64,000 nucleotides of DNA. It comes from Moraxella sp. K1664. GTDB lineage: Bacteria > Pseudomonadota > Gammaproteobacteria > Pseudomonadales > Moraxellaceae. The DNA is taken from positions 1,302,001 through 1,366,000 of the forward strand of contig NZ_CP155576.1 in assembly GCF_039693965.1 (NCBI RefSeq). The letters run 5' to 3'. Of the stretch, positions 27,919 through 36,938 are shown one piece after another. The notes beneath the pieces were generated by a model. It was not told the DNA's origin and ran no database searches. It was given only the letters and a program-made list of their open reading frames with translations. Both the position numbers and the translations under genes were made by a program. The stretch's first letter is position 1. Every line of letters begins with the position of its first letter.

Positions 27919-28902
27919 CTAACTTAAAGATACTTGTTGCTCAAAGGATGTTTGGGTTTTGATAACACCAAAACAGATATGTACCAATTTACGCATACAA
28001 GCACATAAGGCTTGCATTTTGGTTTTACCGTTTTGTTGTAATCGTTCATAAAATGCCTTAATGGTGCTATTATAACGAATGGCACTCATTGCAGACATAT
28101 ACAGCTTAGCACGCAAAGAGACTTGCCCTTGTTTGGACAGTTTGGTTGCTCCCTTAAAGACACCTGACTGTCTTTGTTTGGGTATTAAGCCTAAAAACGA
28201 AGCCATCTGTGAGGCTTTTTTAAATTGTTTGGTATGTATTAAGCATACCACTTCTTTGGCAATAACAGAACCAATACCGTCAATGGTTTCAAGTAAGGTT
28301 TTGTCTTGCTTTAAACTTGGGTGTTTGTCAACAAAGTCATCAATGTCTTTGGTGAGTTTGGCAATTTCCTCTTGAAGGACATTGATGACTGTTTGCATGG
28401 ATGCTTTAACCAAATCGGGCAGATTGGGTGATAAGAGCAACTCTTGTCGGTTTTGCTCTCGTTGCAAATCTTCTTTGAGTGCTTCTAAGCGAGCCAATAG
28501 AGCTTTTAGCTGTTTGGCTTCAATGCTAGGTGCTACCCAAATCTCAGGCTTGTGGCTATAACCATACCTTGATAAAATAATGCTGTCTTTTTTATCAGTT
28601 TTATGGATTACCCCCAAACTGTCTGCAAATTTGCGGACATAGTTAGGATTGACAATGCTTTGCTTGATATTATTATCATCAAGAAACTCACTTAGGTGTT
28701 CATGATAAACCCCTGTTGCTTCTAGGATGATGTGTAGCTCATCAAGATGATTGCTGACATTGGTTTTTAACCAAGCAAGCAGTAAATCAAAGCCTGCTTT
28801 GTTGTTGTTAAAAACCTTGGTTTTTACTTTATTTGTGCTTGGGTTTATAAATGCAACATCAAACTTTGCTTTGCTGATGTCTATGCCAATATAGTGTATC
28901 AT
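27919..28902 (-). CDS. IS110-family transposase (DEDD recombinase)
   Basis: Serine/DEDD recombinase of IS110-type elements, 327 residues from the Met at 28902 (MIHYIGIDISKAKFD), which has GAGACAG upstream. The RuvC-like N-terminal domain shows the acidic residues in GIDISKAKFD, ILEATGVYHE and HKTDKKDS. The C-terminal Tnp domain has the helix-hairpin-helix-like ETIDGIGSVIAKEVV, FLGLIPKQRQSG and the Leu-Arg-rich end KLYMSAMSAIRYN. It looks intact. The structured non-coding stretch upstream (28973-29088) fits the guide (bridge) RNA known in this family. Confidence 0.93.
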   Translation of the reverse strand: MIHYIGIDISKAKFDVAFINPSTNKVKTKVFNNNKAGFDLLLAWLKTNVSNHLDELHIILEATGVYHEHLSEFLDDNNIKQSIVNPNYVRKFADSLGVIHKTDKKDSIILSRYGYSHKPEIWVAPSIEAKQLKALLARLEALKEDLQREQNRQELLLSPNLPDLVKASMQTVINVLQEEIAKLTKDIDDFVDKHPSLKQDKTLLETIDGIGSVIAKEVVCLIHTKQFKKASQMASFLGLIPKQRQSGVFKGATKLSKQGQVSLRAKLYMSAMSAIRYNSTIKAFYERLQQNGKTKMQALCACMRKLVHICFGVIKTQTSFEQQVSLS

Positions 28903-28972
28903 CTGTCTCTTGCCTTGTTTATGCAGTGTCTGTTTTAATAAACGCACTTAGATACCATTCAGAGTTAAGATG

Positions 28973-29088
28973 ACAAGCAAAGGACACCATCTGAGCACCA
29001 GTGTTAAGACACTAAGGGCGAACCCGTGTTCTCTTTGCTTGTATAACCCAACAACATTCTAGCAGATAATCTAGGTTTGGTGTTGGGT
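28973..29088 (-). ncRNA. Candidate bridge RNA of the IS110 element
   Basis: Upstream of the recombinase, on its strand. A perfect 10-bp stem (arms 28973-28982 and 29033-29042, ACAAGCAAAG/CTTTGCTTGT) encloses a 50-nt region with an inner AGTGT-TAAG-ACACT hairpin (29000-29013). A second stem (AACCCAACA at 29046-29054 with TGTTGGGTT at 29080-29088) follows. The position and two-loop layout agree with bridge RNAs that guide IS110 target and donor choice. Boundaries and loop guide bases are not assigned. Confidence 0.5.
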
Positions 29089-29140
29089 TGATACAAGGGC
29101 GAACGGAAAATCAAAATAATCAAAGACTAATCAAACAATA

Positions 29141-29686
29141 TCACGCATTGATAATCCCGGGGATTGGACTTGCCAGTACCGTCTCGGTTTGTTTTTGGCG
29201 AAATTCGTCCAGCTTTGTGGCAAGGTTGTCATCAGTCGTGGCAAGCATTTGCACCGCCAATAGCCCTGCATTAAACGCCCCTGCCGTCCCAATGGCAAGC
29301 GTACCAACCGCCACGCCTTTTGGCATTTGCACGATTGATAGTAGGCTATCCCAGCCTGACAGCGTGCTTGATTTGACAGGTACGCCAAGCACGGGCAGGG
29401 CAGTTTGGGATGCACACATACCTGCCAGATGAGCCGAACCGCCTGCCCCTGCGATGATGACGGACAAGCCACGAGTCTTGGCGGTTTTGGCATAATCAAA
29501 GAGCTTGTCAGGCGTGCGATGAGCCGAGACGACTTGGCATTCAAAAGGCACGCCAAAATCCGCCAAAATCTGTGCCGTCTCACACATGGTCGCCCAATCG
29601 GACTGTGAACCCATGATGATACCGACTTTTGGTGTGCCGTCTGGCGATGAAATGGGGGCGGGGTTTGGGGCGTGGGCGTTTGACAT
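29141..29686 (-). CDS. purE: N5-CAIR mutase
   Basis: Class I PurE, converting N5-CAIR to CAIR in purine synthesis. The 181 residues contain [14 protein letters not shown] (phosphate-binding loop), [12 protein letters not shown]-type region ([15 protein letters not shown]) with the catalytic His, and the [11 protein letters not shown] motif. The N-terminus carries a short Pro/Ala extension. It would form a purEK operon with purK but for the inserted IS110 element downstream. Confidence 0.95.
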   Translation of the reverse strand: MSNAHAPNPAPISSPDGTPKVGIIMGSQSDWATMCETAQILADFGVPFECQVVSAHRTPDKLFDYAKTAKTRGLSVIIAGAGGSAHLAGMCASQTALPVLGVPVKSSTLSGWDSLLSIVQMPKGVAVGTLAIGTAGAFNAGLLAVQMLATTDDNLATKLDEFRQKQTETVLASPIPGIINA

Positions 29687-29830
29687 GATAATCCTTAAAA
29701 TGGCTAAAAATGGTTGAAAAAAGCTATTATAGCAAATATTGGGGCGAATGCTAAGGGTGTGGGGAAATTTAATGGTTGGTTTAATCTTTTAAAAATTTAG
29801 CATTGTTCAATTAAAATACTTTTTGTGATA

Positions 29831-29922
29831 CGAACGTGTAGGGGCGAATTGCAATTCGCCCAAAAGACCAATATGTCATTATGGGGTAAATCCATCCAAA
29901 GGTATGGTTAATTAACAATGCC
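29831..29922. repeat. Dispersed repeat R1, copy b
   Basis: Contains ACGTGTAGGGGCGAATTG, an inverted repeat around GGCGAATTGCAATTCGCC, AATCCATCCAAAGGTATGG and TTAATTAACAATGCC. It fills most of the 286-bp gap between the metallophosphatase and purE. Confidence 0.8.
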
Positions 29923-29972
29923 AAATTTAATTAAACTAATTGAGATAATTTTAAATAAAATCCCCAACTTAT

Positions 29973-30896
29973 TTACCCCACAAATTGCACAAAATTATCA
30001 TCATCTAATATCGGATTTTCGGTGTCAAATTGATAAGCGGTTAAATGCCCGCCTTTGCCTGCCGAATAATCAATGCAAACGACTTTATCGGATAAAATCG
30101 TGGGTTTATCATGTAACCAATAATGCCCGATAAATATTGGTTTGTTGGTCGTAACACCAAATGCCAATAATTCATCGGACAAATCATTAAGATAAATCTC
30201 GGGCAAATCATTGGCAAATAGCGTTTTGTCAATGGATTTATTTTGCCAATCGTCTATCCACCATTTGACACGAGCATTTGTACGGACTATGCCTGTTTTG
30301 TCGGTCATGGTTAAGCCACTCGGCAAGGGGCTTTCTATGCCTTTTAATAAATGCTCTATGGCATAATAAGGCTTGGTGTTTCTTTTGCCTGTCATCTGTA
30401 CGGCATTAGGGTTTAGTTTATTATTATCAAGTAGGGGTGTTAATATCTCCATGCTATATTTGTCATAGCAGGCGTGAATACAAATACAGTCGTCCAGTTC
30501 AAGCCATAAGGGCAATTCATAAAATCGCTGTATCCAATATCTGTGCAGGTCGCTATCAAATCCCACTTCATCAATAAAGGCTTTGTGCTGAAAGTTATTA
30601 TTGTCGGTATGCGGACGTAGATATTTGCCATTGTCATTTTGGGTAGCGTAGCATATGGCGTTATATTCGTGATTGCCCATGACGGCAAGGGCTTCATTAT
30701 TATCAATCATATCAAAAACGATTTGCAAAGTCGCTAATTGCTGATTGCCCCTATCAATAAAATCGCCCATAAAAATCGCTTGATGACCGTGTGGGGCGAT
30801 ATAACTTGTGCCGTTATGAGTATAGCCCAATTTGTCAAGCAGTCCTGTTAATTTGTCGGCGTGTCCGTGAATGTCGCCAATGATGTCGTAAATCAT
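29973..30896 (-). CDS. Calcineurin-like metallophosphatase (PrpA/ApaH-type)
   Basis: A 307-residue phosphoesterase with the full metal-binding signature: D-x-H in DIIGDIHGHADKL (8-18), GDFIDRG (44-50) and GNHEYN (74-79), plus later His residues in CIHACYDKY and PIFIGHYW. It belongs to the PPP-like/ApaH group acting on phosphoproteins or dinucleoside polyphosphates; which one is unknown. Lone gene between R1 copy b and a divergent YcgN-like gene. Local AT content is higher than in neighbours. Confidence 0.85.
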   Translation of the reverse strand: MIYDIIGDIHGHADKLTGLLDKLGYTHNGTSYIAPHGHQAIFMGDFIDRGNQQLATLQIVFDMIDNNEALAVMGNHEYNAICYATQNDNGKYLRPHTDNNNFQHKAFIDEVGFDSDLHRYWIQRFYELPLWLELDDCICIHACYDKYSMEILTPLLDNNKLNPNAVQMTGKRNTKPYYAIEHLLKGIESPLPSGLTMTDKTGIVRTNARVKWWIDDWQNKSIDKTLFANDLPEIYLNDLSDELLAFGVTTNKPIFIGHYWLHDKPTILSDKVVCIDYSAGKGGHLTAYQFDTENPILDDDNFVQFVG

Positions 30897-31024
30897 AAAG
30901 TTATCCCATGTTAATGATTTTTTGTAAAGTTAAAAACTAATTTTTAAAATCCACCGATGATTATAACAAAAATTTTTGGCAAATTTGCCACCAAAAACCG
31001 CCAAATTTGTTACAATAAATATTT

Positions 31025-31495
31025 TTGGAAAATGCCGTGTCCGATTTACGCCCTAACTTTTGGCAAAATTATCCCCTATCCGCCTTGACCGATGACGAAT
31101 GGGAAGCCTTGTGCGACGGCTGTGGCGTGTGCTGTTTGGTCAAATACCTAGACGATGATGACGTGCGACAGACCGAATACACAGACGTGGCGTGCAAACT
31201 GCTTGACACCGCCACAGGGCATTGCTCGGACTACCCCAACCGCAAACGCTTTGTCCCTGACTGCATTCGCCTAACGGTTGATATGATAGCGGAGATGATG
31301 TGGCTACCCCGTCATTGTGCGTACAAACGGCTCTACTTGGGGCAGGGCTTACCGCATTGGCACCGCCTTATTGCAGGGCAAGACAGGCACGACAAACAAC
31401 TGGATAAAGTCGGCGTGCGTGGTCGCTGTGTGTCCGAGATACATCTTGATGATGAAGAGATAGAAGAGCGTGTGATAAAGTGGGTGAAGATTTAG
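31025..31495 (+). CDS. YcgN-family (UPF0260) cysteine-cluster protein
   Basis: A 156-residue member of the YkgJ/YcgN family of probable metal-cluster proteins. Conserved features: W..LCDGCGVCCLVKY (near 29-41), CKLLDTATGHCSDY, PDCIRLT and the final RGRCVSE; eight cysteines could bind a zinc or Fe-S cluster. There is no ATG: translation must start at TTG (31025) or GTG (31037). Function in the family is not established. Confidence 0.85.
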   Translation: MENAVSDLRPNFWQNYPLSALTDDEWEALCDGCGVCCLVKYLDDDDVRQTEYTDVACKLLDTATGHCSDYPNRKRFVPDCIRLTVDMIAEMMWLPRHCAYKRLYLGQGLPHWHRLIAGQDRHDKQLDKVGVRGRCVSEIHLDDEEIEERVIKWVKI

Positions 31496-31533
31496 GGAAT
31501 GATAAAAATGCCAATTTATAATAATTGTATTTA

Positions 31534-31607
31534 GGGCGTGGAAAGCACGCCCCTACAAAAGCATTTTTCAAGATTTAACATTGTTGCAAATTGGGGTTAA
31601 TTCATTA
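31534..31607. repeat. Short palindrome and shared repeat block
   Basis: GGGCGTG/CACGCCC hairpin (31534-31552), CCTACAAAAGCATTTTT, and a block AACATTGTTGCAAATTGGGG that recurs, inverted, at about 62580-62606. It resembles the ends of the R1/MITE families and lies in the gap between two convergent genes. Confidence 0.5.
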
Positions 31608-31617
31608 TAAATAAAAA

Positions 31618-32697
31618 TCACCCCTTACTAAACCTACCCCCAATACATACTTTATCCAATTCATCAAAAGACACCCTTACCATACCAAGCGTATCGGTAA
31701 TGGTAAGTTTGCCGTCTGATTTGATATTGGTTTGGTGTTTTTGGCATTCAATATAAAGCGGTTTTTGTTTGTAGTCGGTTTGCCATTTATCCCCTTTAAA
31801 ATCAAAATCCACATCATGTTTTTTGCCAACCATAGGCGAGATAAATAGCATGGCATTAAATAAAAACAAAGTCGCCATTGGCACAAATATAATGAGCGAT
31901 ACAGTGCCGTCCAATCGTTTATTTTCGCTGTATGTATAATAACTGCCAAGCACAAAAACCGCAATCGCCACTCCCATATAAATGTTGTCCATATTGCCAA
32001 AGTCTAGCGTGATAAATTTATCAAAATAAAACAACACCCCCAATGCAATAAATAACCCAAAAGACGAATACGCCAAATGCCCCGAGCGTTTGCCCAAATC
32101 ATGCCGTTCGGGCAAAAATACCTTGGCATAACTGTCATCATTAAAATTTTGTATATCAAAACCTTTTTGTTTAAATATCGCAATCACTTCATCAAAATCA
32201 TCTATTTGCCATATATGCTCATGAATGGCAAATCTTTTGGTTAATGCACCAACCACGCCGTTTGAATGACCATGAATTAGCAAAAAATTGGGGTATTTTT
32301 CTAATTCTGCTGGTTTATTTGAAAAAATAGCATCAGTTACGATTTTGCTTTTATCATGACAATAAGAAACTGCCTGTATGTCATGCCAATGGATTGGTTT
32401 AAAGTGTAAAATTTTACTTAAATACTTACTGTTTGTATAAATGCCTGTTTCGTCAATGATTAGGCGTATGTCATTAACTCTACCTTTAAAAAAATAAGCA
32501 ACAATAAAATCAATCATCAAACTAATAATAAACAAAACACCCGTTACCAAAAAATAATTATATTTGGTTATTTGGGGGAAAAATATAAGAATAATGGGTA
32601 TGATAAAAAAGGCGACTGGCTTACTAACAGTCTGGGGAAAGTCCCAAAACAATGCTTTGGCTTGTTTTGGGCGAAGTGGGTAGCTTTTTGGGGTCAT
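31618..32697 (-). CDS. Hypothetical multi-pass membrane protein
   Basis: A protein of about 359 residues beginning MTPKSYPLRPKQ (start chosen for an AGGACACC ribosome-binding site; a longer reading to 32823 lacks support). Two hydrophobic helices near 25-65 and three near 220-305, with a soluble domain between. A PH-like beta segment is possible but I recognise no family. Rich in Phe, Ile and Lys. Neighbours, corC (divergent) and YcgN, give no hint of function. Confidence 0.65.
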   Translation of the reverse strand: MTPKSYPLRPKQAKALFWDFPQTVSKPVAFFIIPIILIFFPQITKYNYFLVTGVLFIISLMIDFIVAYFFKGRVNDIRLIIDETGIYTNSKYLSKILHFKPIHWHDIQAVSYCHDKSKIVTDAIFSNKPAELEKYPNFLLIHGHSNGVVGALTKRFAIHEHIWQIDDFDEVIAIFKQKGFDIQNFNDDSYAKVFLPERHDLGKRSGHLAYSSFGLFIALGVLFYFDKFITLDFGNMDNIYMGVAIAVFVLGSYYTYSENKRLDGTVSLIIFVPMATLFLFNAMLFISPMVGKKHDVDFDFKGDKWQTDYKQKPLYIECQKHQTNIKSDGKLTITDTLGMVRVSFDELDKVCIGGRFSKG

Positions 32698-32892
32698 GGG
32701 GTGTCCTTTTTTTTGGTTTTTGATAGCATAGCAAAAATCTTGGCATGGTGCAATTGGTATCAAGAATCCATGCGTTGCCCGACTTTTTTGGGCTTTGCTT
32801 TGGACTTTGCCAAAAAAGCACACAAAACCCCTTGAATAACCCTTATAAATCCACTATATTAGGCATAAATTTTTAAAAAGGATACACCGCTC

Positions 32893-33756
32893 ATGTCTGA
32901 TGACCACAGTTGGCGACGTGGCTTAAAACGTTGGCTATCTACCGCCCCCGAAACTCGTGATGACCTGCTTAACCTTGTCCAAGACTCTCGGCGGTTCTTG
33001 GATTCGGACATGGTAGATATGTTGGAGGGCGTGCTTGATTTGCCTGCCATGGCGGTCAAGGAGATTATGACCCCACGTCCTGATGTGAGAGCCATTACCA
33101 GTAGTGATGACATTGAGACGGTGCTTGCCACCATTTTTGAGTCCAATCATTCTCGCTATCCGGTCATCGATGAGGCGGACGATAATGCGGTCATGGGTAT
33201 TTTGCTGGTCAAAGACCTAATTCCCTATCTCGCCCAAAAATCGGCAGGGCAAAACCCCCCATTTTTGCTCAAAGACCTAGTACGAAAGCCCCTGTATATC
33301 TCGGAGACAGCACGCTCGGATACCCTGCTACGCTCACTGCAACGTGCTCAGGTGCATATGGCGGTCGTGGTTGATGAGTTCGGTTCGGTGTCGGGCGTGG
33401 CGACATTGGAGGATTTGTTGGAGGAGATTGTCGGCGACATCGTTGATGAACATGATGACATCGATGAGGACAGCACCATTAACAACATCATCACCCACCC
33501 CGAAAAAGACGGCGTGTGGCTCGTCCAAGCGTCCACGCTCATCGGCGATTGTAACGAGGTGTTGGGGACGAGCTTTGATGATACGGACGTGGATACCATG
33601 GGCGGTCTGGTCATGCAGGCGTTGGGGGCGGTGAGCAACTTAGAGGGGCAGAGCGTGTCTATCAATGACTGGCAAATCACGGTTGTGGACGTAGAAGGGC
33701 GGTATATTCATCTGTTGGAGCTGACCTTAGTGCCACAATTAAATGATGAGAGTTAA
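32893..33756 (+). CDS. corC: CorC/HlyC-family protein with CBS pair
   Basis: Soluble 287-residue protein linked to Mg2+/Co2+ homeostasis. It begins with a short basic region, then a CBS-domain pair (about 55-185; MTPRPDVRAI, SNHSRYPVIDE, LHMAVVVDEFGSVSGVATLED-like segment VHMAVVVDEFGSVSG) and a CorC_HlyC transporter-associated domain (about 200-285; LVQASTLIGDCNEVLG, DTMGGLVMQALG). In many genomes it lies between ybeY and lnt; neither is adjacent here. Confidence 0.93.
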   Translation: MSDDHSWRRGLKRWLSTAPETRDDLLNLVQDSRRFLDSDMVDMLEGVLDLPAMAVKEIMTPRPDVRAITSSDDIETVLATIFESNHSRYPVIDEADDNAVMGILLVKDLIPYLAQKSAGQNPPFLLKDLVRKPLYISETARSDTLLRSLQRAQVHMAVVVDEFGSVSGVATLEDLLEEIVGDIVDEHDDIDEDSTINNIITHPEKDGVWLVQASTLIGDCNEVLGTSFDDTDVDTMGGLVMQALGAVSNLEGQSVSINDWQITVVDVEGRYIHLLELTLVPQLNDES

Positions 33757-33765
33757 GAAAAGTTA

Positions 33766-33792
33766 AAAAGGGCGAGCAATCGCTCTTTTTGT
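33766..33792 (+). terminator. Intrinsic terminator of corC
   Basis: AAAAAGGGCGA pairs with TCGCTCTTTTT (one G-T pair) around a GCAA tetraloop. Confidence 0.7.
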
Positions 33793-33810
33793 TGGGAGAT
33801 GTGTGGTTTT

Positions 33811-33876
33811 GTAAGGTGCATACCACGCACCAAATATTTTGATTTTAAAAGGTGCGTGGTACGCACCCTACAATCC
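33811..33876. repeat. Dispersed repeat R2, copy a
   Basis: Two inverted GGTGCGTGGTACGCACC-type modules separated by an AT spacer (GTAAGGTGCATACCACGCACC ... AAAGGTGCGTGGTACGCACC). Related copies are at 37420 and 62633. Confidence 0.75.
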
Positions 33877-33904
33877 TGCCTGCTATATGTTTTATTAAGA
33901 ATTG

Positions 33905-34259
33905 TTATATCCAGTCAAACCTATCTTTTATTGTTAATAATAAATTTTTAACAAATTGGTGATTTTCTGAGTTTTCCATAGGAAAGTATGTGGTGCTTTG
34001 AAAAATATAATCTATATCTTTATCACTTAATTCATTAAGGGATTGATTGATAATTTTTTTTAAAAGCATTTTTATTGATATCATCAAGGCTTTCAAAATG
34101 ATTTGCATAAGCTACATCTATAATTCTATCATAATCGTCAAATGACAAATGAACCAATTTATCATAAACATCATCGCTAATAACATCTGGGTTTAAATAT
34201 GATAAAATAGTCTCTAAATCATATAATTTTTCTAAATGATTTCTTGATATTTTTTTCAT
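33905..34259 (-). pseudogene. Small hypothetical protein, frameshifted in a poly-A tract
   Basis: From 34259 (MKKISRNHLEKLYD, good AGGAAA site) the frame is open for 68 relevant codons, then an A8 tract (about 34048-34055) shifts it to a premature stop at 34035. The neighbouring frame continues with INQSLNELSDKDIDYIF and ends RFDWI at 33905. With seven A residues the protein would be one 117-residue acidic, soluble chain. No family recognised; size and acidity are like small immunity proteins, but nothing proves that. The tract may switch by slippage. Confidence 0.65.
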
Positions 34260-34283
34260 GGTTTTCCTGCCTTAAAAGATATA

Positions 34284-34403
34284 TTTTAAAATTTGGACGT
34301 GTAAAGAGCGAATCACATTATCATAAAAATCAAAAATTTATCACAGGGCAAATATGATTTACCCCTACAAATTCGCCCAAAGGCATAGTTAATTAATAAT
34401 GCC
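34284..34403. repeat. Dispersed repeat R1, copy c
   Basis: Full-length-looking copy: AAATTTGGACGTGTAAAG at one end, then AAAAATCAA, TTATCACAGGGCAAATATG, TTTACCCCTACAAATTC and CATAGTTAATTAATAATGCC at the other. Confidence 0.8.
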
Positions 34404-34458
34404 AAAAGTTGTAATTACTAAGCCAGTTCCGCAGGGTGCAACCCCCCATTTTTTAATC

Positions 34459-36009
34459 TCACCCATGCCGTAACTGTCTTGGTCTAAACCCACTGGCAAG
34501 TAGCACCACGCCATACACCACTGCACCTAGCACGCAGATAGCGATTAGCACGGCAAGTTTTGCCCATGCCGAGCCGTCTTGGGGGTAGTAGGGTAGCACC
34601 GCATACAGACTTACCGTCATGGCGAGTGTGGCGATGACAAACTGCATACCCATTTTGTACCAATGTTTGCCAAAGTGCCAAATGTCCCGCTTTTGCAAAA
34701 AATAATACAAAAGCCCTGCATTGACAAAGCTCGCCCCTGTCGTGGCTAGGGCAAGACCGCCATGCAAGGGCAGTTTGGCAAGATAAAAAATCCCAATAAA
34801 CACCACGCTAAATAGCATATTGGCAAACACCGAGACGATACCGATTTTGACAGGGGTTTTGGTGTCTTGCCCTGCAAAAAACGCAGGGGCGAACACCTTG
34901 ATAAGCATAAAGCCCAAAATCCCACCCGACAGACAGCGTAGAGCAAGAGAAGCCATGTCGCCGTCTGTGGTGCTAAATTCGCCACGCACAAACAGGGCAT
35001 TCATCAGCACGTCCGACAGCACAAACATCGCCACAGATGCAGGCAGACCGATAAGGACAATAAGACGCATTGCCCAGTCTAGGGTTTTGCCAAATTCTGT
35101 CATGTCCGCTTTGGCACGGCTTGCCGACAGGCTGGGCAAAATGACCGTACCGATTGCCACGCCAATAAGACCGAGTGGCAACTCGCTTAGTCGCTCGGCA
35201 GAGTAGAGCCACGAGACCGAGCCGTTTGCCATTTTGGATGCAAAAATGGTGTTGAGTAGCAGGTTGATTTGCGTTACCGACACCCCAAAAATGGCAGGGA
35301 GTATGAGCGTCAAAATGCGTCTGACCCCTTCGTGTTTAAAGTCAATGCTTGGGGCGACCAGTAATTTTTTGCGATATAAATCAGGCAGTTGTATGATAAG
35401 CTGTAACACACCTGCCACCGCCACCGCATAGCCTAATGCCATGATAGATTTGTCAAGCATGGGGGCGATGAGCCACGCCCCGACTATCATGGAGATGTTG
35501 AGTAAGACGGGGGCGAAGGCAGGCGGGGCAAATTTGCCATAGCTTTGCAGGATACTGCCAAAAAATGCCGTCATGGAAATAAAAAACAGATAAGGAAAGG
35601 TCAGGTACAAAAGCTCGGTTGCTGTGTTAAATTTGGCAGGGTCGTCCACAAATCCAGGGGCAAAAAGCTGTATCACAAAGGGGGCAAGGGCAAGCACCAC
35701 CACCGTGAGTGCGAGCAAAATCACCCCAAGCACGCCCGAGACACGACTGATGAGTAGCTGAATTTCGTTAAAGGTTTTTTGTTCTTTATATTCGGTCAAG
35801 ACAGGCACAAAGGCTTGCGAGAACGCCCCTTCGGCAAAAAGACGGCGTAAAAAATTGGGGATTTTAAAGGCGACCAAAAATGCGTCCATAAGACCGCCTG
35901 CCCCAAACACGCCCATAAGGACGACATCACGCACCAAACCCAAAATGCGTGAGAGCATGGTCATGGAGCTAACGACAAGGGTAGAGCGAAGCAGACGAGA
36001 TTTTGCCAT
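34459..36009 (-). CDS. murJ: Lipid II flippase MurJ
   Basis: MOP-superfamily membrane protein flipping the peptidoglycan precursor lipid II. The 516 residues form about 14 membrane helices; the start MAKSRLLRSTLVVSSMTMLSRILGLVRD has the conserved SRxLGLxRD motif, and PNFLRRLFAEGAFSQAFVPVL is family-diagnostic. Length is normal. Transcribed alone, divergent from the IS1-like remnant. Confidence 0.95.
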   Translation of the reverse strand: MAKSRLLRSTLVVSSMTMLSRILGLVRDVVLMGVFGAGGLMDAFLVAFKIPNFLRRLFAEGAFSQAFVPVLTEYKEQKTFNEIQLLISRVSGVLGVILLALTVVVLALAPFVIQLFAPGFVDDPAKFNTATELLYLTFPYLFFISMTAFFGSILQSYGKFAPPAFAPVLLNISMIVGAWLIAPMLDKSIMALGYAVAVAGVLQLIIQLPDLYRKKLLVAPSIDFKHEGVRRILTLILPAIFGVSVTQINLLLNTIFASKMANGSVSWLYSAERLSELPLGLIGVAIGTVILPSLSASRAKADMTEFGKTLDWAMRLIVLIGLPASVAMFVLSDVLMNALFVRGEFSTTDGDMASLALRCLSGGILGFMLIKVFAPAFFAGQDTKTPVKIGIVSVFANMLFSVVFIGIFYLAKLPLHGGLALATTGASFVNAGLLYYFLQKRDIWHFGKHWYKMGMQFVIATLAMTVSLYAVLPYYPQDGSAWAKLAVLIAICVLGAVVYGVVLLASGFRPRQLRHG

Positions 36010-36237
36010 GATAAATTGCCAACAAAAATTTGTGCGTATTATAAAGGATTTGGGCGATGAATTGATGAATTTTTTGTGAATTTGTGGGGTGTGGGCTATC
36101 TGGCTTTATTTTTTTGGATTGCTGTATTTATTTAGGCTGATTAAGATAATCGTATAAATAAAACTTTTGACATTGTTAAACAACAATACATAAGCTAAAA
36201 TACCCACACAGTCTATCATAAACAAAGCAAACATCCA

Positions 36238-36673
36238 GTGAGCCAAATATTCACCCATTGCCCTAAGTGTCAATCACCCTCTTTTGTTAAAGCAGGCTTT
36301 AACAATGGTAAGCAACGCTGTAAGTGTAAAGACTGTCGTTATTATTTTTCTGTACACAAACACAACTCACATAAGAGCCAAGACATTAAAAAAAATGGCA
36401 ATAGACATGTATCTTGAAGGCTTAGGTTTTCGCTCCATCGGTAGAGTGCTAAACATTAGTTATGGTACAGTCTATCAATGGGTTAAGCAATGAGGTGAAC
36501 AACATGAAATCAAGGCAGATGCCAATCAAGTGATAGACATTGTAGAGCTTGATGAAATTCATAGCTACGTTAAGTTTAAAAAAAACGACTGTTGGAGCTG
36601 GATTGCCATTGACAGAGATACCAAACAAATCTTAGGCGATGATAGAAAATACACTCAATTTACTGTTTGCTAA
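36238..36673 (+). pseudogene. IS1-family transposase remnant
   Basis: From GTG 36238 the sequence encodes an IS1 InsA-like zinc ribbon (HCPKCQSPSF ... CKCKDCRYYFS), then in the next frame after an A8 run IDMYLEGLGFRSIGRVLNISYGTVYQWVKQ (helix-turn-helix) and, after an in-frame TGA, an InsB-like start VIDIVELDEIHSYVKFKKNDCWSWIAIDRD. The element ends abruptly after QILG; the rest of the DDE domain is lost. The A8 run may be the original frameshift site of the family, but the TGA and truncation make the copy dead. Confidence 0.8.
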
Positions 36674-36734
36674 GTGGAATGGGCATTTGAGGTATGTATT
36701 TTGATTTAACAATGCCAGAAATTATAAAAAAGGC

Positions 36735-36938
36735 TTGTTAAGCACATCTAAAAGTACTAAGATGGCAACAGGTACGTATTTTCCAAGCTTTATTCAACGT
36801 GCGAAAGTTGTTTATGGTGAGGATATTATTGCAAACACCTCTTTAACCAATGTTGGTCGCTCTGTTGCAGGCAATACTACAACAAATCTGACACCCAACA
36901 TGGATGACAATGCCATTAATAATTGTGAGTGTTTTTAA
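36735..36938 (+). CDS. Short ORF of unknown origin, possibly a truncated gene end
   Basis: Reads from a TTG (LLSTSKSTKMATGTYF) for 67 codons and ends CECF; the open frame extends ten codons further upstream without a start. The sequence is protein-like (IQRAKVVYGEDIIANTSLTNVGRSVAG), rich in Asn/Thr, but no family is recognised. It abuts the IS1 remnant, so it is probably the 3' end of a larger gene. Its TAA overlaps the ATG of the next gene (TAATG), implying coupling. Confidence 0.4.
   Translation: MLSTSKSTKMATGTYFPSFIQRAKVVYGEDIIANTSLTNVGRSVAGNTTTNLTPNMDDNAINNCECF

Larger units (their letters stand above)
27919..29088 (-). mobile_element. IS110-family element inserted between purE and purK (minimum extent)
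   Basis: The element must include the transposase and its non-coding leader. IS110 elements lack long terminal inverted repeats, so the exact ends are not visible; they lie within about 27790-27918 on the left and 29044-29140 on the right. The left flank holds an inverted repeat around ACCGTT...AACGGT (27801-27826) that also resembles sequence at 56793-56880. Confidence 0.7.
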
